Source: Amia ocellicauda
Lineage: Eukaryota; Chordata; Actinopteri; Amiiformes; Amiidae
Assembly: GCF_036373705.1 (NCBI RefSeq)
Contig: NC_089867.1
Span: 19,174,323 to 19,238,322 of the forward strand
Reading direction: 5' to 3'
DNA: 64,000 nucleotides
Of the stretch, positions 27,801 to 40,333 are shown in pieces. Positions within the stretch are counted from its first letter, which is position 1. The number at the start of each line of letters is the position of its first letter. A program made the translations under genes and the position numbers. Below the pieces are notes generated by a model that did no database searches, was not told the origin of the DNA, and saw nothing but the letters and a program-made list of their open reading frames with translations.

Positions 27801-30800
27801 GGCTTTTAGGTGATATCATAGACGTACCACAAGTTTGAGCTATTTAAATTCACCTTTACAGAGATCACATATCACTTTGTTTTTGTCTGTTGAACCATCC
27901 AAAGGGTTTTAAAATGGAAACAGACATTAATTAATTAATCCACCTTTCATCTCCACCACAATTGCATCTGTGGTTCAACTACAGGTGCACAGAACGCTCA
28001 AAATAACAAAAATATGAACACATTATTAACTGATTGTGTGTGTGTGGGTGTGTGTGTGTAAGCTTTGCACCAGCCCCAGCCTGACTCAGCACAATACTGC
28101 CTACACACACTCACATACACAAACACAAACACAGACACAAACACAAAGGCCCTGGCTCAGTCAGAGGTAACGCACACTGCCATCAGAACTCAAGTCATGG
28201 TGATTTTCTCGAGAGGCAAGTCAAATCAACAATACCCCGTCAACTCGGTGGTTAAGCAGTATTGCGATTATATCACCACACCCTCAGATACAGGTCAGGG
28301 ATATCTAGGACACGGGTAAACTCCTGCACGGTTTCTAGATACCTGGTAACTACAGCCATACCTGATACTGCATATTGTTTCTGGTCGTATCCGTATCTCC
28401 GTTCGTCACGATAAGCCCCTTCTCGTCCACTCCCCCCTGATTGGAGGTCTTTTTCTCCCTGTGCTCCTTCACAACCTTCACTTTCAGCCTGCTTCGTAGG
28501 ATGATGGCTGCATTGCCTGAGTGTGGAAACTGTAGGTTAGCTTTTGCACACAGCATTACCAACATAATATCATAGGTGATGAAGCTGAAATAACAATAAA
28601 ACCATGACGTAAGACAGTCACAGATTTTCATAGGAAAAATTAATCGCAGCGGACGAGACACCCTGGGTTTCCTGTTTTTCAATAATCCTTTCCAGTACTC
28701 TTTTGACTGTCTGATGGCCAGGAAGTGTCAATGACATGGGTAAGAGTTACTGTTGCCAAAATCACATTCAGACTACGAACAATAAAATAAGGGAATTTAA
28801 TTCAGTGTTACTGCCTGTAACCGGTTGGACTTTCCTCCTCACCTTCAATAATCTGATTGACCTGAGACTGATAGGAATCGAAGTTGAAGGGTGTCAGGAA
28901 TCCTAAAGAGCCCAGATGGAAGGCCATGACTGGAGGAACGCTCTCCTGAAACACACACACACAGTGGCGTTAGACCCGTAATTAAGACCAACAATTAGAC
29001 TATAATTAAACTACATCAAAGGTCAGAAACAAGAAAAGAGAAGATCATAAAAGTTTTAAAGAAGACTGTTGTGATGCAATAAGGGTACTAACTGCACTAT
29101 GGAGAATGGTGTCAGAGAAACTGTTATTTACACCACTTACAAATCAGATTATAAATCACGTATGGGGAAACCAGCCAATCAGAGAGCAGCATTTCCAAAC
29201 ATTTCGATTTCTCTGATCTTGTGTATAAATGTCATCCCGTCCAAAGAATGAATGATTGGGATTTAAAACTTCTTCAGGTACCAGCGACGTTTCCAGACAC
29301 TTAATGCAAGTGGTGCAAGTTTCACAGGATGTACATTTGTTTTTAATAGTGTCATCACATTTAACCAACACAAAATAGACCAGCTGTAGGTCAGTTACAG
29401 CAGATCCTGGACCAAAACATTTTTAGACCAAGAGAAAGGGGGTTCAATTGAACTAAAATGAATGTTTTTTCAATTTTGTGTGTCTAATCCTAACATGTGC
29501 GATTTATAATAAGTTAATAGGTCATCAGCTTTGCTTCGTGGTCCTCTTGCCTAAATCGAAACTTCATGAGAGGTCATCTCTAATACAATAAAGTGACACC
29601 GTTCACACAACCTATTCACATGCACACAGACCTCAATTTATTTAGCATCTATGATATCAGGAGATCATGCATTGTCTAAACAGATCTAAATCAGTGTAAA
29701 AACGAATTCTGATCCTAATGGAAATTCTCACCTGGAATAAAGAGGACGCATATAGCAATGTCCCATCTCCTCCTAGACAGATGATAAAATCCACCCGATC
29801 CGAAATATCATCGTAGTCTGAAACACATCAGTAACATTACATGCGTTAAACACAAAAGACCAAACCCAGACTGAAACACAAGTTTTACAACACAGATAAC
29901 AGCGTATGTGGGCTGGGGTGTTCAGGTGGGTTTCAATTTCTTACACACATGCACATTACAAGATGGACAAAAGCTACAGGGATAAGATGTTGCCTTGGGT
30001 GAAGAATGAATACATAATTATACATCTTAAAACACAGGGTCATTGTGTGAACAGCCTTGGATGTATTTTCTGAAGACAATATGTACAATCAATTTAAACT
30101 GATATTCAGACATGTATCTTGCCGATAGCAGCTCAGTCCAACAACAATGTGAAAACACAATCTCTCCAACACTTCATTACTCTCGACTCTCTTCCTATGC
30201 TCTATATCTGCTTTGCAAGGTCTTATCTTTGATCCCCAGTGCTCCACTTTAATCAACTTGCTGAGAAAGATCTGGTCACGTGAAGACACTTTGTGTTTTC
30301 AAGTGTACTGTGCTAAAATCTTTCATCTCAGTACTATTACAGCTGTATCTTTCTGTGCGTCACAGTGTAACATCTTGTATCATTCCACTTCCCCTCTGGT
30401 TTTGTTAAGGATCTCTCTATGCCGTGCCATTATCAAATTCCTTAACTTTATACATTGTACTTTGAGTCATCTGTCAGAAAGTCTCGTTAAAGTGGTCTCC
30501 CACAATTAATCTCTGCCTACCTTCTCTGAAAGTGCAGAACTTCTTCTTCACCACACCGAAACTCTCATCACCCATGATGGCGGGGTCCTCCAGGACTTTC
30601 CTCTCCACGTAAACAATCATACCCTTCACCTGAAAAAAAATAAAAAAGGAGCAACCGCACTCAGATCACACACCTGGACAAATAAAGATGCATTCTGACT
30701 CCCGGGCAATGAAAGTAAAACAAATCTGCCGCATCATCCATTATAACCAGCTCCTTAGCTATCATCGTACAGGCATACAGACAAACACCAGCCCAACACT

Positions 30801-33800
30801 GTAGTAATGACACCGAAGTTAGGTTAAGTGAGATCAAACTAAATCATCCACTCTGGTGTCAAGGAGATGCAAGGAAAACAAAAGCACAAGACCCATCAAA
30901 TCCTTACCTCAGTGAGGAATATGCAGAGCTGTTTAAAAGGCTCAAGGAGACTGGCATCTCGAATCTTTTTAATGACAAGGACACTTTTAGGAGGTTTGTT
31001 CCATGTTAACCGCTGGCTTGCCGGATCCTGAATGTGCCTGGAGGGGAAAATACAAAAGCCAGTTAAAACTAAACTATGTGGATAAAGAAGCATCTTTGAA
31101 AACACAATCCATGAGAAGGAGAAACACATTGTAAGGTAATTTGGATAACAAATCTATTTTCATTTTTCATGTATTGCAAAAGAAGGCTCCATATAGTTTC
31201 TGTTCAGGCTCTATAAAGAAGTAAAGTGTACTTCTAATACCAATATCGTTGACAGACAGGGATCCAGCTGCAGCAAAAACAAAGTCGGGCGGCAGAATCG
31301 AGCCACAGGCAGTAGAAAACTTTCTACACATCTCCTTCTTTGGACAGGAGTATTCATTCTGGCCCTGCCGTTGCTGCACTAGGGCCGACAACACCCCCCC
31401 CCGTGAATAATACTCTGAGACAGGAATACTCTCTGCCCAGCTGCTGCGCTGGCACTGAATACAAGATTTGCCGTTAGATTTGCGTTGCCAAGGCAGGTAT
31501 TAGGGATGCAGACTATAGACTGCACAACACTCTGCAGAAAACCTGTTCTATTGAAATGTATTGCTGTCATTATCACACAGCAGTTAATTTGTTATTCAGA
31601 TTTTGAATATTTCATGTTTTTCACAGTAGGTGCATGTACTTATTAGAAGCTCTGTAAAGACTACTAAAAGGAACAGGAGAATTCAACACTAAACCTACTT
31701 TGAAGCACTGAAAAGGGCAAACATATATACAATACAGATTGTCCTCTGTGATGTAATTACCCCAGGATAGATAAAAAGTGTGATGACTGAATATCCAGTT
31801 CTTATTTCTTTCAAAATAAAAAAAATAAAAACATGCTTCTGTATTTTCTCTTTTGTAATTTCTTGTGCAAAACCTTCTGCAGTGGACCTGAATACTTATT
31901 TACAATGAACAAATTCTCAGGGGGGTGTTTCGGGAAGGAAAGTTAATAGTTTGGTTTGATTCACAAACTTGACATGTTTGGCGTCTCAATCTTACAACAT
32001 TTTCCCGATTTCCCATTGCTCACAGGAAGATTATATAATCATAACGGACCATCCAGTCGCAGTATTATTAAAACCCAAACACCACAAGTGAGGATTACAC
32101 AAGAATATATCTATTTTTTGCATTGTGTTGAACCTGAATTCTTCTGCTTTTTACAGCATTCAAATTGTGGAATTTATTTTAACCAGGCCTGAAGGCTTTA
32201 AATAGATGTTCAGACTGATCAGTGATAAGGGGGTGATTGTGTGGGAATAATCTGGAACAAAAGGGATATCTCACACTCTTTTGGTGCAGAGTACTTGCTG
32301 TACACTAAATCAAGAAAATGTCTGTCCACCAGTGATAAAGACCAGTGCACCAAACTGGAGCATGGAGGATCCACATGATGTGACCGCTTTTCAAATACCA
32401 ATCAGAACGCGGTACATTTGTTATTCTTTTTATTTACTTTTAGAATTCCTCTGAACTTGATTTGAAGCCTAAGATGGATATTTTATCTATTTTAATTTAT
32501 GAAATTAGGGGAGGAAAGAAGACTAATGGTTCAGTCCTACACAAATAATTGTACACTTATGCATTAAAATGTAGTGAAAAAGCAAGATCCATTATGTGAT
32601 CCACAAAGTATAAAGACTCTATGACTGTTCTTCTTGCTTATAAAAGCTCATGTGCTGCATTAATCAATATATCGAAGTTTCAAAACTTCTGATTTAATAG
32701 TTTTTGGTTACATATTTCTTCAACACATTCAACTCTAGTGTAAAATTGAGCTAAACCTTTCTGCAAAACCTTTCCTGCCACCTCTCTCTCTTTTAAAAGG
32801 ACATCTGAGTTCCAGATAAATACATCGTAACTAGACACCGTCTAACTTCCTGTAAATTACAACACTACACCAAACCTCAGGTCAGTTATTAAATCAGCAT
32901 GTGCAATCATTTTACTGCGATTCAAACACTTCCTTAAGGCACTCACTTTTACTTGCAATATGTGCCATTCGCTTAGAAAGCTGTCCAATTTTGCATTTAC
33001 TTACTTTGAATGCCGCTTGTTACAACCAATAATGCATGCAACATATAGACTGGACACAGTGGCCTCTCATACAAGAGAAATGACAACCGTTTCTTTCGAA
33101 AGAACAAGCACATGTCAAATAGCTTAAATTTAGTCACTGATCTCCACACACTCTCGATACAATTAGACAATGACAATAAAAAGAAAGAGAAATATCACCA
33201 TTTGAATATAATTGTATGCAGTCATTTAAGACCATATTGTATGTGGTGAGAACCAGTACATAGTTTCAAACATTATAGTTTTCACTCAGAAAACTTGCCC
33301 TATTCTTTCTGCACACCGATTGTGCAGTACTAGTTAATCCAGTTAAATATGACCTCAGATCTCACCATTTCCACAACCAGTTGTTATTTCTGTCCCCCGA
33401 AGTTCCATCTCGTACGCACTGTGTGATTTTCATTGTCTTCTGCATGTGATGGGTTTCTTCCAGCAGGAATCAGAGTACAAGGCACAGTATCCAGCTACCT
33501 AAAGCGTAACTTTTCCTTGCATAGACAAGCCTGTCAACCTGCCAGGTAGTTTGGTCTCCAGCTGAAGCTCCTACATACATATGAAGCATTCAGCCCCCTC
33601 CATTTGTTTGTGCTGGGAACGCAAGGTGCTTGTTTTGCATGTTAGAAACTTTTGACTAAAATCCAACTAGGAGAACTATTTTCATATTTTTTGAATTTAC
33701 AACAGAGAACTCACTTGACGGAAAAAAATAAAACTTACCTAAAATAAATAAGCCTTATTAACCAAGCACCTGAATTTACTAGATAGATTTCCTCATAAAT

Positions 33801-36800
33801 ATTGTTCTGTCCACTTCTAGACCACACTGTGTCAAGCTTCTCTGACCTGCTACCGTCTGATCTCCCTGGTTGCTCTCTGTTTGCCCTGGCAGATTCCTCT
33901 CCTAAGCTCTATAGCTCATTCTGACTTTGAAGCAGATCTCCAGCACATCTTAAATCAAACTTCCAGTGACAATTACATAATCAGAGCTCCACCCATTAGG
34001 ACTCAAGCTTCCTCTTATTGGCTTGTCACATAATATCACAAGGAAGTTAAAATGTAACTTCCCAGCCTTTAAATATGTGAACAAAAGGAGTTTGTTTGCT
34101 GTTATTCCAGTGGAATTAACATATATTTTTACTATAAACAAAAAAAAAAATACAAAATGCTTCAAGAGGAAGAAAATATAATGTAAAATTCACTGATTGC
34201 AACGTATTTTGTGACAGAAACAAAGATTTGGTCACCAGAAAACCACAGTGATGCAAGAAAACCTCATGTCTTTTCACATAATCTGGGGAATTCTTTTTTT
34301 CCCCCTCTCTCTGGGTGAAGAAACTGCAAAGTATGTCATGTAAAACACATTCAAGACAACATTTAGTCTGTCACCCATACAGTCTGTGTTGTTTTGATAG
34401 TACTCACAGTTTAGCCTTCTTCCTTATTTAAAAATAAAAAGATAAGAAGCAAAGTAAACAATGTCTCCAGTCCAGTTGAAAGTCATTACATTTAATTTGT
34501 GTAAGACTCCACAATAAGAAAAGCACAATAAAATCTGTACAAAATAAAAAAAAATAGTATTTTTTATTTCATCCTGTATGTCTCTCAAAACATCTACAAA
34601 TGCTGTGGTTTTGCTCTTTATAAAGCAATCAGTTCAAAAGGGAAAACACCCAAACAATTAGCTCAGTACGTCAGAGTAACTCAGAGATTTCACTGAATAA
34701 AAGCCGGTTTAATGGGCTATTCTCCGCGGCTATTTGGGAGCGGTCCTAGGGTGGGGTGCTTATAAATGAGGGATTGACAGGACAGCTGGGGCCCTCTCGG
34801 TTTCTGCAGGATAGGGTTATACTCATTTCAGAACAGTCTTTCACAATTGTGCAATGCCACAGAAACCATAAACAGAAGTGTGAAATGAATCGCAGGGAGC
34901 CCGAAAGGAGCTGAGAGGAATGTATGCTAAACAGTAACTGGAGGTCAGTCTTGTGCCGCAATCAGACTCCTTGAGAGTCTAGCCCACAGTCCTACTTGTG
35001 AAAGATCATTCAAAAACCAAAGGAGGAGGTGAAGAGGAGGAGGGAGCCATACAACAATGTGTCACTGACCCCTCCTATCAGATAGCATGCCATCTTGATG
35101 ATTAACCTAATTGTCACTGACACTATCCAGCAAGATACCAAGTTCAAACGTTTAACCACTCCAATATCCTCTACCAGTATAATTTGTAACTGGGGAACAC
35201 TGTAACTTCTGGTGTTCTCTAGGCCCCTATAACCGAAGATTGCAAACGTTATTCATCCACATTCAAGTTTTGAATTGTGACATTTCTCCTGACTGATGGG
35301 TGAAAAGTTTGAACCGCTGCTCTTGAGGTTTCAGTCACAATAACCCAGGAGCTCCATGTCATCACCGCTCACTCCTCTCAAAGCATGCAAATGCAATTTC
35401 ATAATTTGCATTTTCATCATGTGCACAAAGATAAGGATAAAGTGTGAAAGCTCAACTTCTTTGGAAATCTTTCAGAGGTAAACAAACCAGCCCAGGTGAA
35501 TGTCTACTTCCCCCCCTAATATCATTGTGTATCACCAGCTTTTCTGAGTCTGTCTCAAGTCCCAGTGTTGACCTCTCTTGCTGTGCCCTTAAACACATTT
35601 TCTTTTGAGCACACATAATGGGTTTTTTATATCCCCAGCATATGGATATGACATGTCAAAGGAGTGCATGTGTTCTCGGTACTAAAGTGCAATTTGTTAT
35701 CAATATGTTTGTATAACAAACTGTCTCAAAAGCAAGCCAGCTCTGCAGAAACCTTGGAAAGGATTAAAAGCTTTGATTCTTTGCCCTTGTTTAACTGACA
35801 AAATAAATTCAAAACAATATTTATAAATACATTGTTATTATTATTAATTAGGAGTCAGCATATTCAATTAAAGAGATTAATTATTTAACCTTTGCTAGCA
35901 TGACAGGCTTTTACATTTGCAGATATTCTTATTTGTATCATAAGTTTAAACACGATACACACAAACCTTTATAAGCTAAGGATGCTGTTGTAATGGTACC
36001 TGTGTAATACTGCTCAAGTCAAATGCTATATTAGTTAATGTTAAGGGACAACATGGTAACCTACAGGAGACCATGTAAATGCAGACACATTACCATCACG
36101 GTAGCAATGACAAAATGGTGTATTGTTGCATGTATGTATGTCTATGGAATGTCTGTAGAGGGAAGGGTTGTTTGTACACATACACTAACACCCTCAGATA
36201 TCAAAACAGGCTAAGGCTTCAGTGCCCATCTAGTGAGTGAAAAGAACCCTGTATCTGTACATTTGGTATCAGAGAAACATTTCACTACAGGAAATATTCT
36301 GAAAAAAGAAAACAAAGGTGATTGTCTAGTTACTTATTAAATGTACAAATGACAGAAAGAGGAGGGCACATCTGTTGCTGAATGAAACCCTGCACTTCAT
36401 ATGAAGGAATCTCACACATAAACCAGGGGAGACTGAAGACACCATTCAGTCTAATGAGAAGTGTCAGAAAAATATTTGGATAGAAACAGTACTCACATCA
36501 CTGCTTTGGGGTTTTGCAGCATACAGGCTTTTGGTCCGAATTTGGTCACAGGACTTGGTCCATGGAGAGAGCGTGTCCTCCTGCAAGAACAACAACAAAA
36601 ATTACATTACTTTCTGAAAAATATTACACTTGCTTCACAGATCTGTCTAATAACAAAGCTTCTGTAAACAGTACAGTACAGCACATGCAAACAAAGCAAA
36701 TTTCCCTACACTGGGTAAAATGAATATATACTGAAACCAGATATGAATTGGTGGTCACTTTATAACACACTAACTTCCACAAGCAAATAATGTCTGAACA

Positions 36801-39800
36801 ATTGTGGTGTTGTGCCCTTAATTGACAAAAACTACATTTCAATCACATTGGTGCACTTAATGGTAAACCCTGGTAAAGTGAATACAAAGGTCAGGAGACT
36901 TCCCATCCTGCTTGTTACATTTTACTTCAGTCCCTTTCCCCCCCCTAGAACAAGGTTCTTGCAAGATACAACAATATAAAACAATGGACAATATGCCTTT
37001 CTACAAGGTAAAACAAAAATTGCTTTGATAAAGAAACGCCTCTGGTTATTACAGGGGAAAGTCCCCAAAAGCAATCGTCCATTACTTAAATTTAGTGCAG
37101 GGGGAAATGCATCGTCTTTTTATTAGCTAGTTATGTTTTAAAATAATCACAGATCGGCATAACTGTACCTAACTTTTATTAATTCTAGGATACAGATATT
37201 GCATGTATAGTAACATTGTATTAGACAGTAAAGGAAATACCACCATTTACAGTAGTACATATAAGCTTGTTTACCTGAACCTTCTGGGAGAACACATGAG
37301 CAGCAGTGTCAGAGAGGATAGGAAAGATTCTCTAATTGTGCATGCAGTTGAGTACTTGTTATACTATTGGATTTTATCTTATAACCATTTCTCCTCCTAG
37401 ATACATCCCTTTTGGGTGGTACTTTAATAATGAGGGACCAGCTCATTATCATATAAAGCATTGGAATGCCATGACCTTGTCACCAGTTTGTACAGACACT
37501 CTTGCTCCACTGTCCTTATCTATTTAACGTATTTTCAATATACCTCTGAATATAACATAATACCTTAAATAGGTGTAGAAAATTTAACTAAAGTTTCCTT
37601 ACATTCATTACACAGATTTTCTCTCATCTGGGATGATATTAATTTTCATGGGTTACTGTTCAAACGCTGCCTGCTTAAAATAAACACCTTTATCACACAG
37701 CCTTATCCAAATGACAGAAAATAGTTGTTTGATTTTTCTCCTCATACAAAACCACAAATTACACTTTGTAACTACACTAAAATGTAATCATACTAATTTT
37801 ATCTTATAACTTCCTTGTAATGTCGAATTAATTTTAAAGTAATGCAGTTACCTTTGTAATGTTGTGTATATGTAGAACCAATAAAAATTGGCATGATACC
37901 AAATCAAAATTGGATCGATCATATATGTTAGTATTCTTCAAAACACAAGTCATCTTAGATGAAAGAAACTGCTAAATAAGTTAATAATAATAATAACAAT
38001 AATAGTAAATGTACATAGTATGACTGACCTGGCAAAGACTTTCTCCCATTAAGGAAGGATGATGTGAAAATAGTAACCCCAATTGTCCCTCATCAGAACA
38101 GCAGACATAAGCAGTCTTTATGGTCTCAACAATGGCTAGAGAGTGAGGTCAGATCATCTATTTCCATCCTCAGAATAGACATCCTCATCCATTTCTACAA
38201 AGCAGTGCCAGAAGCACGCCACACAACCATTCACAATGTTTTTGATTGCTAATTTAAATTTACTTCCACCCTCTTGAATCACACACTGTGCTTAGTGACC
38301 TGGAGACACATAAGTGATGCCTCAACTAATGGGTTTCCCCAGGTAAAAAAACAACAAAAAACATGCTCTACCTGTTGCTGAAAGCCTATAAACAGTATTC
38401 TTATTCCCAGGCTAGCCCTCTATTTGCATATGTCCCTCAAGTGGCTCCTCTTTTAAAGTCACATGACCTGGGTTTGCAAATCCTCTTAGCAGCCTGGCTC
38501 TAATAGTTGACCATCTGTCACAGACTTGTTTTCAGATAAACAGTTGCCAACAATGATAGAAGATAATCTTGGTAAGGGAGTCTGCTAATAAATAAATAAT
38601 AATAATAAAGCTACTGGGAACAGCCCAGTGAATTATCTGGGGGAAAAAAACAGATGGGTTTTCAATACCTTCCCGATAGACCAGACTAAAAACAGGGAGA
38701 TGAGAATAACCATACATCATTCTCATACAGAGGTTCAAAGGGTATCCCAGTCTTACCAGTACAGACCCCTTTTCTCCTGTCAAGGACTCGTAACCGTATA
38801 CTTAATACATCATTGAAACACATGAACACAAAATAAAATAAAAACAACGCACAAGCAACGCACACTTATCACTACCACTTACAGTACAGCTGAGGTGTCT
38901 TGTAAAATTCTGCAATGTGTATCGCCTCTATGACCACTGTAACACAATAAGAAAACGAGGAAGGAAAAAATAAATACGGCTTTCTCGACCGTTGGTATGA
39001 TTCAGCAGAGAAAAAGTCTGACCGCTGGGATGTTTTTCTTTACATACGGTCATTTCCCAGAAATAGCCCTGCATTTGTAATGGTAGAGCTTGACAGGCCT
39101 ACATAATTGTTTCACTGTAAGATGCAATGCTGTGAAAGCAGGGATCTCTCTTTAAGCCTATACGCATGATGGAGCTTACATGTTACAGCAAGACAGTCTG
39201 TACTTTCTGACTGTGCAAATGCAGAAGAAATTAGCATTTCTGCACCACTGACATCACAGGTTCCGCACCCCTAACAAAAAATGTACTTCATTCTTTTTAA
39301 ATATTTTTTTTTTCTATTGTTTTTGCCAGAAACTAATTCGTCTGTGTTTTCAGTTGCTACATACTTTAGAGTTCTCAGTTTTGTTAAGTAGCACTTGCCT
39401 GAAAATGCCCAGCAGTTGAGGTACACAGCTGTCCTCCTTTGGTAATGCAGCCATAAGTTCTTTAACCTTCTTGCCGAAATCTTCAAAAACCTTTCTATAC
39501 AAATACCTGACAGCTTCTTACACCAGACAACTTACTCTTTACATTCCAACATCTGAGTAAATTCTACAATGGAGCAATACTAAATTGCCAGTTTGACTGC
39601 GAGAGACATTTCCCAACATTCAGGTCCTATTTTTATTATAGAAGGAAATAAAGAACTTTAGAAACTGTGTTTGCTTCATCTGATTCACAGTTGCAAGAAC
39701 TCAGTAAATGACATTACTGTCACCAAACATACTTTTAAGATGCTTCTTGGAAACCCTTTAAAAACAAATCTGTCCTATGCTATCACCCTGGCCTAGTCAT

Positions 39801-40308
39801 CACAGCATTGCACCAAGTCTTACAGTGAATTCACCCAATACACTTACAGCTTCTTTCTTGGACGGAAAGTACACTCTGGTATTGAGCTTTATTCTAAATC
39901 AGGATGCATGTTATGCCCTTTTTTGACATGACACAAAACATATGAATTAAAGCATTAGCCTAAACCCTCTCTCTCACAAACATGTCTCCTTGCCACCTTG
40001 AACCCTTAGCCTAACCCTGGCCCACACCTTATCCCAAATCCCCAAGCTGTCGGTGAATACAACCCCAGAAACACAAGGCTGTCCAGCATGTGAAATCCTG
40101 CTGTTGTAATCATGACCTACCTGAAGTCAGCGGAGGAGCCCAGGGCAGGTGAGGCGGACAGGCTGCGGGCCTTGGCTCTGCCCCGGCTGGGTTGTCCACG
40201 GCTGTGCAGCTCCCCGCCATCGCAGGCTGCGCAGCAGTAGCCCTGGGACTCCAGGCCAGACTCCGGTGCCCTCCTGGGCCGCGCCACCTCTTTACTGCTC
40301 TCCATCAT
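24746..40308 (-). CDS. nadk: NAD kinase, complete coding region (11 exons, 448 aa)
   Basis: Cytosolic NAD kinase (EC 2.7.1.23): ATP + NAD+ gives ADP + NADP+. Coding exons: 40121-40308, 36497-36580, 30908-31037, 30521-30629, 29732-29817, 28843-28945, 28362-28516, 27102-27201, 25928-26085, 25242-25324, 24746-24896. They join in phase to 1,347 bp; human NADK is 446 aa. The Ser/Arg-rich N-terminus (1-95) holds the Akt-site region. The kinase core has GGDGT at 186-190, with the catalytic aspartate, then [11 protein letters not shown] from residue 288 and [13 protein letters not shown] from 319, which form the NAD and ATP sites. A low-complexity insert at about 260-280 matches the variable loop of vertebrate NADK. 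The C-terminus ends in a Glu run (SEEEEEF). The first of two adjacent ATGs was taken as start. The likely promoter is the CpG-rich segment near 44.6 kb; a second 5' end is predicted at 33.4 kb. The 3' end converges with the plus-strand membrane gene. Confidence 0.97.
25242..25324 (-). CDS. nadk: nadk coding exon 10
   Basis: Residues 372-398, [20 protein letters not shown]. The WVSFDG strand is part of the conserved C-terminal beta-domain. Confidence 0.96.
25928..26085 (-). CDS. nadk: nadk coding exon 9 (nucleotide-binding core)
   Basis: Residues 319-371. [20 protein letters not shown] is the conserved NAD-kinase motif, followed by [22 protein letters not shown]-rich compared with its introns. 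Confidence 0.98.
27102..27201 (-). CDS. nadk: nadk coding exon 8
   Basis: Residues 286-318, [20 protein letters not shown]. The NE-x3-D motif binds the NAD ribose/adenine. Confidence 0.98.
28362..28516 (-). CDS. nadk: nadk coding exon 7
   Basis: Residues 234-285. [20 protein letters not shown] is conserved; the following Gly/Asp/Thr-rich stretch to residue 281 is variable in vertebrates. Confidence 0.96.
28843..28945 (-). CDS. nadk: nadk coding exon 6
   Basis: Residues 200-233, [28 protein letters not shown] is a universal NAD-kinase motif. The acceptor is tttcag behind a short TG run. Confidence 0.97.
29732..29817 (-). CDS. nadk: nadk coding exon 5 (GGDGT motif)
   Basis: Residues 171-199, [20 protein letters not shown]. 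It carries the GGDGT loop with the catalytic Asp188. Confidence 0.98.
30521..30629 (-). CDS. nadk: nadk coding exon 4
   Basis: Residues 135-170, [20 protein letters not shown] then KKKFCTFRE. The last codon (GAA|G) is split with exon 5. Confidence 0.96.
30908..31037 (-). CDS. nadk: nadk coding exon 3 (first exon common to both predicted isoforms)
   Basis: Residues 91-134, [20 protein letters not shown] then [10 protein letters not shown]. It begins with a single G that can complete either ATG (from exon 2) or TGG (from the alternative first exon). Confidence 0.97.
31038..33365 (-). other. nadk: nadk intron between exon 3 and the alternative first exon
   Basis: No coding exon, RNA gene or recognisable mobile element was seen on either strand. 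The open frames near 31167-31576 have no matching splice context. Confidence 0.45.
33366..33445 (-). CDS. nadk: Alternative nadk first coding exon (predicted, 26 codons plus 2 bases)
   Basis: An ATG at 33445 opens [20 protein letters not shown] then NNWLWK, ending at a good donor (AAATG|gtgaga). The two left-over bases (TG) join the leading G of the exon at 31037 to give Trp, then HIQDPASQ in the correct frame. An in-frame TGA lies 27 bases upstream of the ATG, so this would be a true start. A second in-frame ATG is at 33433. The resulting protein would be 384 aa with the whole kinase core. The exon was found by phase and sequence character only; no transcript was consulted. Confidence 0.65.
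33446..36496 (-). other. nadk: nadk intron 2 upstream part, possible second promoter region
   Basis: Would contain the promoter of the alternative first exon. A strong donor-like TTTTAG|gtaagt lies on minus at about 33740, preceded by a purine-rich stretch, possibly a non-coding exon. A TTATAAG box-like sequence and CCAAATAG lie near 34730-34760. None is decisive. Confidence 0.3.
36497..36580 (-). CDS. nadk: nadk coding exon 2
   Basis: Residues 63-90 (with split codons), [20 protein letters not shown] then MLQNPKAVM. It ends in AT|gtgagt, which leaves ATG to be completed by exon 3. Confidence 0.96.
36581..40120 (-). other. nadk: nadk intron 1
   Basis: 3.5 kb of AT-rich sequence with an (AAT)n-like run near 37983-38010. 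I see no exon, RNA gene or complete repeat. Confidence 0.45.
40121..40308 (-). CDS. nadk: nadk coding exon 1 (long-form N-terminus)
   Basis: Residues 1-62, starting [16 protein letters not shown]. It contains [10 protein letters not shown], like human YCCSACHGDE, and [17 protein letters not shown], the Akt-site region. The upstream acceptor (ctctcag|AGG, exon start at 40333) leaves 25 bases of 5' UTR in the exon. GC-rich. Confidence 0.94.
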
Positions 40309-40333
40309 CAGCACAGCTCTCGCACACAAGCCT

